From Asterella californica (taxonomy: Eukaryota > Streptophyta > Marchantiopsida > Marchantiales > Aytoniaceae), in contig JAYKYS010000001.1 in NCBI GenBank assembly GCA_036924285.1, positions 43,213,501-43,277,500 of the forward strand: DNA of 64,000 nucleotides. Direction: 5' to 3'. Positions 10,507-21,695 of the stretch are shown here, in pieces. Made by a program: the position numbers and the translations under genes. Under the pieces are notes generated by a model that was given only the letters and a program-made list of their open reading frames with translations, ran no database searches and was not told the origin of the DNA. Position 1 is the first letter of the stretch. Every line of letters begins with the position of its first letter.

Positions 10507-12825
10507 ATGTCGATGCATCCGCGGGGCTTGGTGTTACCAGCGGCAGAATTGGCCGAGGTCACTCCTTTCCTCAAGGAGTTGGGTCTCGACTTCTTCCTGT
10601 GGGATTAGAACCTCGCAGATCAAGGGCTTCTGGAGGAGGTATGGGCAGCGTTGCCACCTCGTAACCGTGTACCTGCGAAAGCAGGAGTAGCTCGAGGAAG
10701 ACCGTCTTCCTGGACTGAAGACTGGTGGCGCAAGGCTTTTCACAGGCCTGAGTCCGAGAACCGAGGATATTGGTACGAGAAGAAGATCTTGCCTAGGATA
10801 GTGAGTTCGTGGCATGTGCCTGGGAGCACCACCTGCCTTTTCGTGGAAGACAGGAAGGAGAGGAACGGGTGGAAGATCGAATCTTACCGAGAGCCGAAGA
10901 AGCGACTTCTAGCAAAGTTGTTTCTGCACCTCTTTCCCAAGGGGAAAGCGCAGAAGACAAGGTACTTAGGAGATCAGGACGTGGAGTTTCTGGAATCAGT
11001 GTGGGATGACGGAGTGCCCATCTACTGGAGCGCGTACATCTACAACTATGTACAGACGGAGCTAGCATACTTGGGTACCCCGGCGGGAGGACACTTGACG
11101 CCCTTCCTCTGCTACTTGTATGTAGCCATGGGGGATCTTAGGGAAGATCAGCTGGTAGGGTATGGGCCAACGGAGCGACAGGAGGTGAAGGAGGAGACCT
11201 CGGAAAACGATGACCGAGCGGCAGCCGCAACGTCCCCTCCCACTCTGATGCCATAGCTGAGGCCCGGCTCTCACCAGAAGACGCTTCTGGTGAGGGAAGA
11301 CGAGTCTAGTGGGTCGGAAGACGCCACGCCACTGAGGAAGATGGGTCCTAGAAGTATACCGAGGACACCCATCTCCCTCATTCATTCAGGATCGGAGTCC
11401 GACTCGGAAGAAGACCTACTGAGTACTCGATCGGAGCAGAAGACTGCTTCTGCAATGTCTAGGAGTCTTCCGAAGACTCCAGAAGACGAAGGATGGATGG
11501 GCGCTCCTGCTGCGATGCGAGGAAGCGCAAAGAAGAGAGCCGCTCCTGCCATGAGGAGTCTTCCACCCCGGAAGATGAGAAGGGTAGCTTCTTCTCGTGC
11601 GCAGAAGATGAAGGCCGTAGTTGTGGAAGAGGCTTCCTTACCTCTGGAAGACGAAGTCGACACCGAGGAGCGAGTGGTGGAGATGAACTTGTCTTCCGCA
11701 GGAAGACGACTGGAGGAGTTTAGTGCCTACTTCCAGAAGGAGATCCAGCCAGCTATGGAGTTGCTGGAGAAGAGAGCGAGGGCACAGGAGAAGCCCTTAC
11801 AACCTGGATTCGGCCTGCACACCTTGTTGCGACAGGGGGAAGACCAGAAGAAGACGGAGTCGCTGGAAGCTAGCCTCCGCACCACGGAGAAGCTTGCAGC
11901 CAGGTACAAGGCGGAAGCAGCCGCTTCTGCCAAGGAGCTGGTACAGCTTCGGAAGAGCAACCAGGAGTTGCAGGCGTGGGTACAGCAGCGCAATCAGGAA
12001 GTCACCCGAGTGCGGGAGAAGATCACCGCCCTCGCAGAAGAGCAGACCATATGGAAGACGCAGCGAGAAGCCGCGGAAGCGCGAGCTGTAGTTGAGAAGA
12101 CGCAGCGGGAAGCAGCAGAGGCCCGTGCATAAAAGATGTTGGCACAGTCGGTGGAAGCGCTTCGGAAGAAGTTCAACTACACCGCGGGTAGGAAGTTACT
12201 TACCTTAGCTAGAGGATGGGACAGCGAGTCCAAAGCGATGTTGGTGGAATGCCAGGAGAGCATGTTCAGGTACTTGGATCGACAGATAGAAGGAGTGAAG
12301 ACACTTTATGGTCTTCCCTCGCTTCCGACACCTGCAACCGCATCTTCCCACGCTCCAGCACCATCGATTGGATCCGGAATGGAGAAGGAGGAGTTCGACC
12401 TCGCTGTGCACTTGGTGGTGACAGCGTTGGAAGCCGAGAAGACTCCAGAAGACGCCGCGGAAGACAAGATGTCTTCTGGAAGACAGGAAGACGAGCCGTC
12501 TTCCCAGGTATTCCGCGTGGAGGAAGCGACTTCCTCGGATCCCCATGAGGTCCCCATGGTCCCTAGTCCCGCACCCGTGCCTCAGAAGACGGAAGAAGCA
12601 CCGGTCGACTCCGTTTCCCAGAAGACGCTTCTGTCTTCCGAAGCAGAAGCCGAAGCCGAGGAAGACGCAGCAGCAGCGACAGCAGGGCCAGCAAGAGACG
12701 ATGAGGAGGAAACCACCTCAGTGACACCCGAGGTAACTGCAGGGCTTTCTAGCTTATCAGAAGCCGCGTTAGGAGCTCCGATAGGAGCAGATCATGTAGA
12801 GATTGCCTCCGTGCAATCTGAGTAG
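10507..12825 (+). pseudogene. X2 gag-like protein, full length with three in-frame stops
   Basis: One frame of 772 codons runs from ATG 10507 to the TAG before 12826, broken only by TAG 10606-10608, TAG 11254-11256 and TAA 12130-12132. The N-terminal ~230 residues hold a conserved-looking region with aromatic motifs (WWRKAFHRPESENRGYWYEKK, then SSWHVPGSTT, VPIYWSAYIYNYV). The middle is Ser/Glu/Arg-rich. Residues ~400-540 form a long coiled coil, followed by the GRKLLTLARGWDSES core and an acidic tail. The TAA codon is CAG in X1. I do not recognise a catalytic domain. The layout is similar to the Y proteins, and a gag-like or plant-transposon-associated role is inferred, not shown. Confidence 0.65.
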
Positions 12826-12992
12826 TTAGTAACTCCATTGACAATTCTAAATATAGTAAGATCGAACATGCTAACTTAAGGGTGGCAGTTTTTCCATGTA
12901 ATATTAGTTAGGACACCATGTGGCAGCATAGGTAGCGTAGGAAGGACAAGGTAGATGACCAATTCGGGTAAGGGAACCGCTTGCATGTGAGG

Positions 12993-14454
12993 TGACAACC
13001 TCCTGTCAGCGCCTCTCTCTCCATGGTGGTCGCCTCTCCTGGTTCTCACGGCAGCAACATAAGTAGGATAGCAGAGTAGGAGATAGAGTTCTGCCAGTTC
13101 TGTAGAATTCTATAGCAACTGAACATACACACCGATTCTACGGGCAGGCAGGCGAGACACATTAGAGCAGAGACAGGATAGATAGTTCTTCGCACTACAC
13201 CCGTTGTTGGAAACATACGAATAGTCTTGGAATACACCGGAGGGTTCTGCATACTCGTACCAGCAGTGGTTCGAAGATGTAGATAGAAGTAGTGGACAGT
13301 CTAGGAATAGGGAACAGCATCCTCGTGCAGTCTTGTTAGCTAGGCTGGTGTGTCGAGGAGTAGACGCATGAAGTAGAGGGAGTGAGCTTCCCAATGCCAT
13401 TGTGACTTCTTCTCGGGGAATAGATTGTGGATTTGAGTGCAGAAGCTTTGTCCATGTCTTCTGGATGGTGGGTTCATTGAATTCGCTCCCAATTGTGCAT
13501 GAGAAGTGTTCTTCTTGAGTGACGGTGACTGTCAGCAGTTGCGGAAGTGTAGCTTGACTCGTTCAGTAGAGCACTTGGGATCTACGTACGAACGGTCTTC
13601 TGGGTAAGAGATCCCAGAAGACAGAGCAGTCAGAGCAGCGAAGTTAAGAAGAAAGAAGCCTTCTTCCCGCAACAGAAGACGACATCCTCGAGTAGAAGAC
13701 GGTGCAACAGTACTCACGTTTGTTGTCTTCCTCCCCAAACTATTACAAGCAGGGATGGCTTGTTAGTCAGGATCCGGACTAGAAGCCTGTCGGAATCTTA
13801 ATTTACTCTTTTCATCTTGTTTTCTCTTGTTTGGATTTTCTCTTCTTCTCCATCTTCCCTCATCTTCCCCATCCTCTTACCTTCTTCTAGTGAGCTTCCG
13901 AGACTTCTATTGAGCTTCCGTGAAGGTGAATGTCGTTGTAGTGCTGCAGGAAGACCATTTCCGTAGGCAGAAGCCTGGGAAGGCTACAGGGGGCATACAC
14001 CCTGTGATTTATCTAACCCGTTGGAATGTGAGTGTGAGAATAAGGTGTAACGACCGTTGCGCGTCGACTTCTGCGAAGCAGGACAACCTTCTGGAGGTGT
14101 GAGAAGACGAGTTGAACCCCCAGAAGACGAGAATCACTTCGGGAAGACGGTATCGAGAAGACCAGAAGAAGCAATCTGGAAGCAGGAAGATCGTCTTCCC
14201 GAGCTTCTTTGTGAATAGTTGTGTGATATTGTAATTGGTAGTTGTTTGTTTAGTTCCAGAGCACCATTTGGCGTGTCTGGAAGACGTGTAGTTTTGTGTG
14301 GTTTTGTGAGAAGATGGGATTTCTAGGCAAAACCCGTGTGTTTGTGTGTTTGAACAGATCTTGGAACTTAGAGCAGCGTTACTTGTGCAAATCCTCTGTG
14401 GGAACGATATCTTGTATACTAAATGGGCAAAAGGAGAAATCATGCATCACTACA
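12993..14454 (+). repeat. X module c, copy A (LTR-like)
   Basis: It begins TGACAACCTCCTGTCAGCG and ends ATGCATCACTACA. The whole 1.46 kb is repeated in tandem as copy B. TG...CA ends and repetition suggest an LTR, but no copy exists at the left end of the composite. Four bases (GGGC) separate it from copy B. No open frame of note is conserved in both copies. Confidence 0.65.
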
Positions 14455-14458
14455 GGGC

Positions 14459-15902
14459 TGGCAGCCTCCTGTCAGCGCCCCTCTCTCCCTGGTGGTCGCC
14501 TCTTTTGATTCTCACGGCAGCGACATTCCTACGCTGCCGTGAGAATGGAGGATTGCAGCGTAGGAATGGAGCTAGCTGCTGCACACCCATATCGATTCTA
14601 TGGTGCAGGCAGACTAGACACATTAGAGACACATGACAGATAGTTCTTGGCACACTACACCCGTCGTTGGAAACATACGAATAGTCTGGAATACACAGGA
14701 GGGGTCTGCATGCTCGTACCAGCAGTGGTTCGAAGATGTAGATAGAGGTAGTGGACAGTTTAGGAGCCGGGAACGGCATCCTCGTGCAGTCTTGTTGACT
14801 AGACTGGTGTGTCGAGGAGTAGACGCAGGAAGTAGAGGGAGTGAGCTTCCCAATGCCAATGTGACTTCTTCTCGAGGAATAGATTGTTGATTTGAGTGCA
14901 GAAGCTTAATCCGTGTCTTCTGGATGGTGGGTTCCTTGAATTCGCTCCCAATTGTGCATGGGAAGTGTTCTTCTTGAGTGGCGGTGACTGTCAGCAGTTG
15001 TGGAAATGTAGCTTGGCTCGTTCAGTAGAGCACTTGGGATCTACGTACGGACGGTCTTATGGGTAAGAGATCCCAGAAGATAGAGTAGCCGGAGCAGCGA
15101 AGAGAAGAAGAAAGAAGTCTTCTTCCCGCAACAGAAGACGACATCCTCGAGTAGAAGACGGTGCCACTGTATTCACGTTTGCTGTCTTCCTCCCCAAACT
15201 ATTACAAGCAGGAATGGCTTGTTAGTCAGGATCCGGACTAGAAGCCTGTCGGAATCTTAATTTCTCCTTTTCATCTTGTTTTCTCTTGTTTGGACTTTAT
15301 CTTCTTCCCCATCTTCTCCCATCTTCCCCATCTTCTTACCTTCTTCTAGTGAGCTTCCGAGACTTCTATTGAGCTTCCGTGAAGGTGAATGTCATTGTAG
15401 TGCTGCAGGAAGACCATTTCCGTAGGCAGAAGCCTGGGAAGGCTACAGGAGGCATACACCCTGTGATTGATCTAACCCGTTGTAACGTGAGTGCGAGAGT
15501 AAGGTGTAACAGCCGTGCAAGTCGACTTCTGCGAAGCAGTACCATCTTTTGGAGGTGTGAGAAGACGAGCTGAACCCCCAGAAGACGAGAATCGCTTCAA
15601 GAAGACGGTACTGAGAAGACCGGAAGAAGCAACCTGGAAGCAGGAAGATTGTCTTCCCGAGCTTCTCTATGAATAGTTGTGTGATATTTTAGTTAGTTGT
15701 TGTTTATTTAGATCCAGAGTATATTTTGGCGTATCTGGAAGACGCGTGGTTTTGTGAGAAGACGGGATTCCTAGGCAAAACCCGTGTGTTTGTGTGTTTG
15801 AACAGATCTTAGAACTTAGAGCAGCGTTACTTATGTAAATCCTCTGTGGGAACGATATCTTGTATACTAAATGGGCAAAAGGAGTAATCCTACGTCACTA
15901 CA
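14459..15902 (+). repeat. X module c, copy B (LTR-like), right end of insertion
   Basis: It begins TGGCAGCCTCCTGTCAGCG and ends TACGTCACTACA, followed at once by the target duplication ACTTT and resumed copia coding. It is highly similar to copy A over the full length, for example the block AACGATATCTTGTATACTAA is in both. Its right end is fixed by the copia frame, so this is a true element terminus. Confidence 0.7.
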
Positions 15903-17450
15903 ACTTTTCAATAAAAATGGATGCTTCATTGAAGATTCTAATAGCATTGTCATAGCTAGGGGTAGCAAGAGTGGTAGGTTGTTCAAACTATATGCTTTTA
16001 TGTCTAAGTTACAAGCTACCATGTGTGGACAAAGTGATCCAGTAGTGTCTGATATTGACATCTAGCACAACGAATTAAGCACATGAACTTCCAGAGGTTG
16101 AAAGGTCTTCCGAGTTCTGACCTCGTTACAAGTCTATCCAAATTTGAATCTAGTAAGCCCATTGGAATCTATGCTGCATGTCAGTAATTTCACTCACCAC
16201 GCAAAACAAAATAATTTAATCTACATACAGTCTTTTTCTATGCGTAGATAAAGACTTCTTGATCATATGTGCATCAAGAACAAAGAGCTTGGCTCATTGA
16301 TTGTGAAGAACAATCCAACCTCAATTCGCAAATGAACAAAATCTGACGTAAGCATCTCCTTGCAAGCCAATTTTTCTCACATCTCTCAAATTGACTAAAT
16401 GAAACTTCGTATCGCCTTCAATTTTTTGATCCTGCTGGATCCAAGGATAACAAGTTTAGACTCCAGAACGGTCTGAACGGTCCAACTCTCTTTCACAAAT
16501 CACTAAAGCACTCCATTTTCTTTTTTCTACGTCTCAATTCTTCTAGAACACATACCACGATATGTCTCTTCACAATCCATCTTAAACACCACGTAGCCTG
16601 CACAGATCTGAACCCAATAACACCTTGTACACATGTATTGGACCTCCCAATCCTCTGAAACATCTGCTAACATGTCGTAAACACAAGCTAGCTCCTTAAG
16701 CTACCCCCTTATGTCAGTTCAAAGCACGTTAGGTTTTCACAAATAATGATCAAGCAGTCCCATTGCACCCTTAGTATAGAATCGACAAGTAAGCTAGACA
16801 ATCCTTCTAAGGGATTAAGTAGGAGAGCGAATAAGCTTCTTGAGTTTGTTCACTTATGTATGTACTACTTCTCAACCAAGTACGATTGGTTTTTAATAGC
16901 ATCTGTTTGATATTTGATGGAGGAGGTGAGTTCCTCTCTGGAGAGTTCGATGCATATCTGCATGAGCATGACATCCAATGTCAAAAGACATAGCAATTAT
17001 AATCCATAGCATAATGAGGTAGTGGAATGCACGAACCGACACACAGCAGAAGCTACGCATGCTATGTTGAACAAGAAGATGATGTCTAGACCTTACTGGG
17101 CAGAAGTTATTTCATGTGCAGTCTATATGATGAATCAGACGTCTACAGCTGCAGTCCACAACCAAACATCGATGGAGATCTTAACGGACAGTAAAGTCTG
17201 ATTAGTCTTTTTTTAAGTTTTTGGATGTATTTGTTATGTGCACATACCTAATGAAACTAGATCCAAAAGTAGATAGATGTATCTTCCTTTTATATGCTTT
17301 TGGTACGAAAGGATATAGATGTCATAATCCTTCGTCAAAGCAGTTCTATAACAATATAGATGTTATCTTTGATGAGCTACAGTCTTGGTTTGCTCCTGCA
17401 TCTGTCGCAACCATATTTGTACCTATTGTAGAACCAAAGAGTTAGTCCAT
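15903..17450 (+). pseudogene. Ty1/copia fragment 2: pre-integrase zinc domain and integrase
   Basis: The frame resumes with FNKNGCFIED and a VIARG.K-type block, then a GAG pre-integrase domain with H-M-N-F-Q-R-L and a Y-A-A-C-Q segment (about 16080-16200). Integrase follows in decayed form: a block near 17000-17190 resembles the NRHIAEATRAMLN and YWAEAV..AVYxMNxTPT motifs. The stretch 17221-17445 gives the conserved FGCICYVHIP-like and GTKGYRCHNPSSKQ region before a DVIFDELQSWF word. Many stops and frameshifts show long decay. The role in a live element would be cDNA integration. Confidence 0.75.
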
Positions 17451-17814
17451 TGTAGTATCTCAAAGTAGTACGTTGATGGAGGATTTGGAGGGATCATTGA
17501 TTCTAGATCAAAATCAGTTGCACATAGAGTTGTTGCTAACGCTGGAGTCCATGTAGCACAATCTAGTAGGACTAGTGTAGTTTATACACAAGACGAGTGA
17601 GTGCTATTACAGTGTATGTTTAACTCGTTCAAATATGTGGATCTTCTACATCCTTTAAATACATTGTCTCAAACCTTAGCGTTTACTTCATATCAGTTAC
17701 AAAGAGAGATGACTATGACACCGATTATCTCTCGCAGATCTGAACGGCCAAAGCATTCAATGAGTAGGTATATGCATGAAAGTTTTTCTACTACACATCA
17801 TGCATATATGACCA
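17451..17814 (+). pseudogene. Copia linker between integrase and reverse transcriptase
   Basis: A low-conservation spacer follows the integrase C-terminal region. Short open frames (for example 17601-17879) contain no motif, but position between the integrase and reverse transcriptase blocks makes this the copia linker. The reading ends ...SRRSERPKH, like the RRSxRxxxP..Y word that often precedes copia RT. Confidence 0.45.
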
Positions 17815-18504
17815 ATGTTCTTCAGGAACAAGAACAGAGTTTGCTTGAGGAGACGATGCACAAGCCTAATGGTGAGTGATATGGAAGTTGAACTTGCTAC
17901 GCTACACCACCAACAGACTTGGGTGTTGGTGGACTTACTTGAGGATAAGAAAATGATTGGTTGCAAGTGGATCTTCAAGGTCAAGGGCAACTCAGATGGT
18001 ACCGTGTGTTGGTACAAGGTCAGATTGGTAACTAAGGGTTACGCACAACAACATGGACTAGATTTTGAGGAGACTTTTGCTCCAGTTGCGAAGATGACAA
18101 CTATTCGAACCATAGTAGCAATTGCAATAGGTTAGAAGATGCACCAGATGGACTTCAAGAACACCTTCATTAATGACATCTTAAGCATAAGGTCTACATG
18201 CAGCAACCTCCAAGTTATGAAGATTTTAAGTTCCTTCCCATGTGTGTAAGTTACAAAAGACCCTCTATGATCTGATACATGTACCAAGAGCATAGTATGC
18301 AAAGATCAGTTCTTACTTACGTTCTCTTGGTTTTCATCTCTGTAGTTCAGAATCTACCTTGTATTCACTGAGAGTACGAGATAAGATTGTAGTGATCACC
18401 ATCTATGTTGATGATCTAATCATTATCAATAACTACGAGGAGCTTATTTTCCAAATCACTGATCACTTGAAACTCGAGTTCAAGATGATGGACTCAAAAA
18501 AGCT
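17815..18504 (+). pseudogene. Ty1/copia fragment 3: reverse transcriptase
   Basis: Residues near 17880-18135 give the classic copia RT start: E.E..L..QQTWVLVDL, then GCKWIFKVK, a K.RLV.KGYAQQ word and DFEETFAPVAKMTTIRT. The active-site word YVDDLIII is at about 18400-18425 within an otherwise open 60-codon frame (18359-18541). Stops interrupt the part between. The frame is cut at 18504 by element Y1 and resumes at 21696. RNA-dependent DNA synthesis would be the function in an intact copy. This one is dead. Confidence 0.85.
18500..18504. repeat. Target-site duplication AAGCT (left) of Y1
   Basis: AAGCT flanks Y1 on both sides (18500-18504 and 21696-21700). Joining the copia flanks over one copy gives a continuous frame, MDSKKL followed by KHFLVVK. 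Confidence 0.9.
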
Positions 18505-19275
18505 TGTAACAACCCAGAGAAACACAATGTATCGAAAATAGTAAATTAAAGATCGTTCTCACGAAAATACAGTTAACAATTACACAAAACACAGTACTAC
18601 AACGTCACAATGATAATTCTGGTAGTTTTTTGTTATTCTCACGGAATGAAATAATATCCGAATGAGAGTTTAAGTCTGATAAGAAACCAAACCCAAGCAC
18701 AACCTGATAAATCGAATATAAACAACAATGAAATAGTTCTTGATCAAGGACCTTTCCAACAGTACATATAAAAGATTCGAGAAGATAGACGTGTGAACAA
18801 ATTAGATAGGAAAATACTACTGAAATGTTACTAGTCTTCTTCTGAAAAGACAAAAGAATACAGACTTCACATCAAAGTTCGAAGAATAAGCCCCTACTCT
18901 TCCTAAGAAGTGTCCTCCAACTAAATCCTCACTCTTAAGAATCCCACTTATTTGAAGAAAGCAGTCTTAAGACGAAGCCACCATGTTCCGAACTCTTCTT
19001 ACAATTTAACTTATCTCCTCCACTTCACAATAATTGATATGTTCTCAGATCCTTGAAATGTCCTTCACTCAAATAGCACGAAGATTCTCTTCACCGAAGG
19101 CCGACTTCGGGGGTCTGCATCAATCAGATTGACTCATGCGACAGCAAACTACGTCCTTCGTAGATAATTGCTTTTGTCCACATCATTCACACTCACACTC
19201 CGTAGTCTTACGTAATCGAAAATTAACTAACAAAAACTGAAAATATGGAAAATGTATAATGCCTGAGAATCGCAT

Positions 19276-19285
19276 CGCTTATATA
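19276..19285 (-). promoter_or_regulatory. TATA-like box downstream of the Y1 gene
   Basis: TATATAAGCG on the minus strand lies 66 nt after the end of the Y1 coding region. The same 10 bases occur 32 nt after the Y2 gene (52650-52659), inside a conserved CCGYCATCTT..GG context. It is likely the core promoter of the element's 3' region. Confidence 0.5.
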
Positions 19286-19350
19286 GTCTGTTGCCCAAAG
19301 ATGGCGGATCTCATTTCCTACAAAGAAAAGATTACATCTAGAACAATGAA

Positions 19351-19882
19351 TCACATCCCCTCACTTGACGGAACCGAAGTCGCATCACTACCTAACTGAA
19401 ATGTCCTACCTATATTCCATAACGTAAATTTAACTGTCTCTCTAAGCTCCTTCAAATCTCGGATAATTCTCTCCACTATCCTAACTACTCTGCTTTTCGC
19501 CGAAGGATCAGATGTTGTTGTCGTCTCGTCTCTCAATCGCGTGAGAAGCTCCTTCTCTGTTGCATCTAACTCGTTGGTGAAGTACGAAAGTCATCGCTTC
19601 CTCCACCTTCGTCCGAAGTCCTTCGATCTTTTCTTCTGCAGTCGCCTTCGCTTGTTGAGCACTCGCTATCTCTTCGTCCTTCGTGGCCAACTGCTCAAGC
19701 ATAACATCCCTTTCTGACTTCATGCCATGGAAACGTGAAGTCATAAGGTTAAGCTTTGCTTGCCAATCCTGCATCTCCTTAGAAGCCTTCACTTGATCTT
19801 CAGACCTCGTGACCACCAAAGCATCGTGCTCCGTTGTCAACTTCTTCACTTCGTCAGAAGAAACCTCTAGCTTCTTCATCAA
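19351..19882 (-). pseudogene. Y1 gag-like protein, coiled-coil C-terminal part
   Basis: Two overlapping frames (19508-19882 and 19351-19536) give a coiled coil (EVKKLTTEHDALV, ATKDEEIASAQQAKATAEEK) and a final ERIIRDLKELRETVKF..WNIGRTF segment that matches the end of Y2 (RELREVRATVEFLVSEIGRE). A frameshift near 19530 separates them, and another separates them from the N-terminal frame. The arrangement is the same as in X: conserved N-terminal part, low-complexity hinge, coiled coil. Confidence 0.6.
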
Positions 19883-20204
19883 AGCATCATTCTCCTCGAT
19901 CTACCCTTGTCTTTCGAAGTGCACCGCGGTGAGAAGATCGTTTAAGGATAAAGTCTGCTGAGAAGATCATTTAAGGACAAAGTCTTCTGAGTTTCTTTCT
20001 CATAAACATGCCGTTGCATGTCTAACTGTGCCATGATTGGTAAGGCAGTACCACTGAGAAATTCCAAGGTCCTCTCAAACATTCGCAACTCCTTCCCGAT
20101 AGTCGGATCTCTTGGTGCCGAAGTCGTGGCTTCATCATGTCGAGATGAAGTCTGAAGTGCTTCCTGAGGAGACTCTCGAAGTGTAGCTCCCGGAGGTACC
20201 CTTC

Positions 20205-21140
20205 TTATAACAAACTCTTCCTAGTCCTTGATCGTTCGACTTCCTCCTGGACCTGTTTTCCAACAATCTCCACTGAAGAAGATCTTGCAAGAGTTTGAAC
20301 ATCTTCGGCCCCTTCGTCCGAAGTCGTGGTCATCGTCCTCCTTGTTTTATTCTTTTGCCTCGAGGTTGCACCACCCGAGGTTCCCACATCTGCCATCTTT
20401 CTCTTCGTCCGGGTGCTAGGTCCTGCCGCAGTCACTGGAGTCACCAGCTCTTCCCTCCGAGGAGTCGGCTCCATCAAAAGTTCATCTTCGGACGTCATTC
20501 TTCGTCTGAACCTCTCCTCCTCTGCCGGGGTTAACAACTTCATGCTCCGGTAGAAGACTGCTGCGAAGGCTGCGAAGTACATCGACCCGTCATCCTCGAA
20601 TGTAGTATACAACTTCTGAACATGCTCGTGAAAGATCTTCGTCCAATACGCCTTCCTTCCTTCAAAAATCTGCTCAATAAAATGTATCTGCCAATTGGCC
20701 AGATACGAAGTCCGTTGCGGCTTGAAGATAGTATTCAGCGCAATAGCGACATCTCTCTTGAATGAGTCGATGTAACTGTGTATCTTAAATCCATTTGACC
20801 CCACCGGCATCACCGAGAACAACTCGTTGTACTTCGCCACCTCCTCCGAAGACGGTTTGCAAGTGCTGTTGTAAAGAAAGTCACATGGTCTTCCTGCGTC
20901 GTCGATTCCAAAGACAAAGCTCCAATGTGATAGAGTGCAGTTGACTGCATGAAGATCATCGGAAGGATGTCTTTTGCAGATGAGAATCTCCTGCACCAAC
21001 TCCAAAGAGATCACCCCCCAATTCTCCATTAAGAAAGCCATCCCCATCGTCTCCAAACATTCTCGATATTGACTAAAGTCCGCCAACTTCGTTGCAATGG
21101 TCTTCAGCTTCGGCTTTCGCAACGTCTGCATCCCTCTCAT
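20205..21140 (-). pseudogene. Y1 gag-like protein, N-terminal region
   Basis: A 311-codon open frame beginning MRGMQTLRKPKL. The first ~210 residues are a conserved region shared with Y2 (MGMAFL, WGVISLELVQEI, HPSDDLHAVN, FGIDDAGRPCDF, LANWQIHFIEQIFEGRKAYW, HEHVQKLY). A basic, low-complexity part with KRKMADVGTSG and RQKNKTRR follows. It stops at TAG 20205 and the protein continues in shifted frames at 19508-19882. I see no catalytic motif. It resembles the plant transposon-associated, gag-like proteins of non-autonomous elements, and the exact family is uncertain. Confidence 0.65.
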
Positions 21141-21695
21141 ATGGGTAACTGATGTCCGAAGTTCTTCGCCTCATGAGTACAAAGTTCTTCTTCACTAATT
21201 TCTTCTCGTCCTGAACTTACGAAGACCAACTTCGTCGAAGACACTCTTCGTCTCTCTCGCGCTGATAGTTCCGGAGCGCTACAATAAACTCGCAAGTGAA
21301 AACAGTAAACAGTAAAAGTGATATACTTTTAGCTCTTCTTATAGCCATTTCCTCTTGCCTCCCCACGCGTGAAATTCCTCTTGTCCCTCGATCACAAAGT
21401 TGCGTGAACTCATGTGCTATTTTGGTCCTCCTTCCCAAGGTCATAATTTTGTCATGCGACGTCCGTTCTCAGCAAATGAGGTATCCTTGGAAAGCTCTTC
21501 GTCTGTATAATGCACTTAGGTTATTATTCCAAAGATATACACTTCATAGGTCATGTATTCTTACTCAGCATCATTCTTCGGCTAAGAAACTCTATACTAC
21601 CACTAAACTTATAATATTTGTCATCTATACTAATCTACTGTTTTATCTAACAAAAACATAAATTTTCTAACAAAATGGAAATCCAAGGCTTCACA

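Larger units (their letters stand above)
5499..15902 (+). mobile_element. Composite family X element (a-b'-a-b-c-c)
   Basis: A 10.4 kb insertion in copia, bounded by ACTCT/ACTTT and with TG...CA ends. Modules in order: a1 (5499 to about 7437), b' (coding, internally deleted, to 8509), a2 (8510 to about 10440), b (coding, to 12992), cA (12993-14454) and cB (14459-15902). a1 and a2 are about 1.93 kb near-copies, and cA and cB are about 1.45 kb near-copies. The a module occurs only on the left and c only on the right, so the ends are not identical LTRs. No reverse transcriptase, integrase or protease motif is present. It could be a rearranged non-autonomous LTR element mobilised in trans, or a separate kind of gag-only element. 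Confidence 0.7.
18505..21695 (-). mobile_element. Family Y element Y1, gag-only, nested in copia RT
   Basis: A 3,191-bp insertion read on the minus strand: it starts TGTGAAGCCTTGG at 21695 and ends GGGTTGTTACA at 18505, with a perfect 5-bp duplication. It carries one degenerate gag-like gene (21140 to 19351). After that gene a purine run AGTGAGGGGA (about 19355-19364) precedes TGTGATTCATTG and a TATATAAGCG box, which looks like a polypurine tract and LTR U3. However, the 5' 550 bp do not match the 3' 850 bp, so no LTR pair exists. No polymerase or integrase is encoded. Confidence 0.75.

Noticed and set aside
5499..15902. X considered as a CACTA DNA transposon because of its CACTACA end
   Set aside because: In CACTA elements the 5' end reads CACTA and the 3' end TAGTG with a 3-bp duplication; here CACTACA is at the right end and the duplication is 5 bp.
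20228..20553. Plus-strand frames opposite the Y1 gene
   Set aside because: Shadows of the minus-strand gag-like gene, which is supported by homology to Y2.
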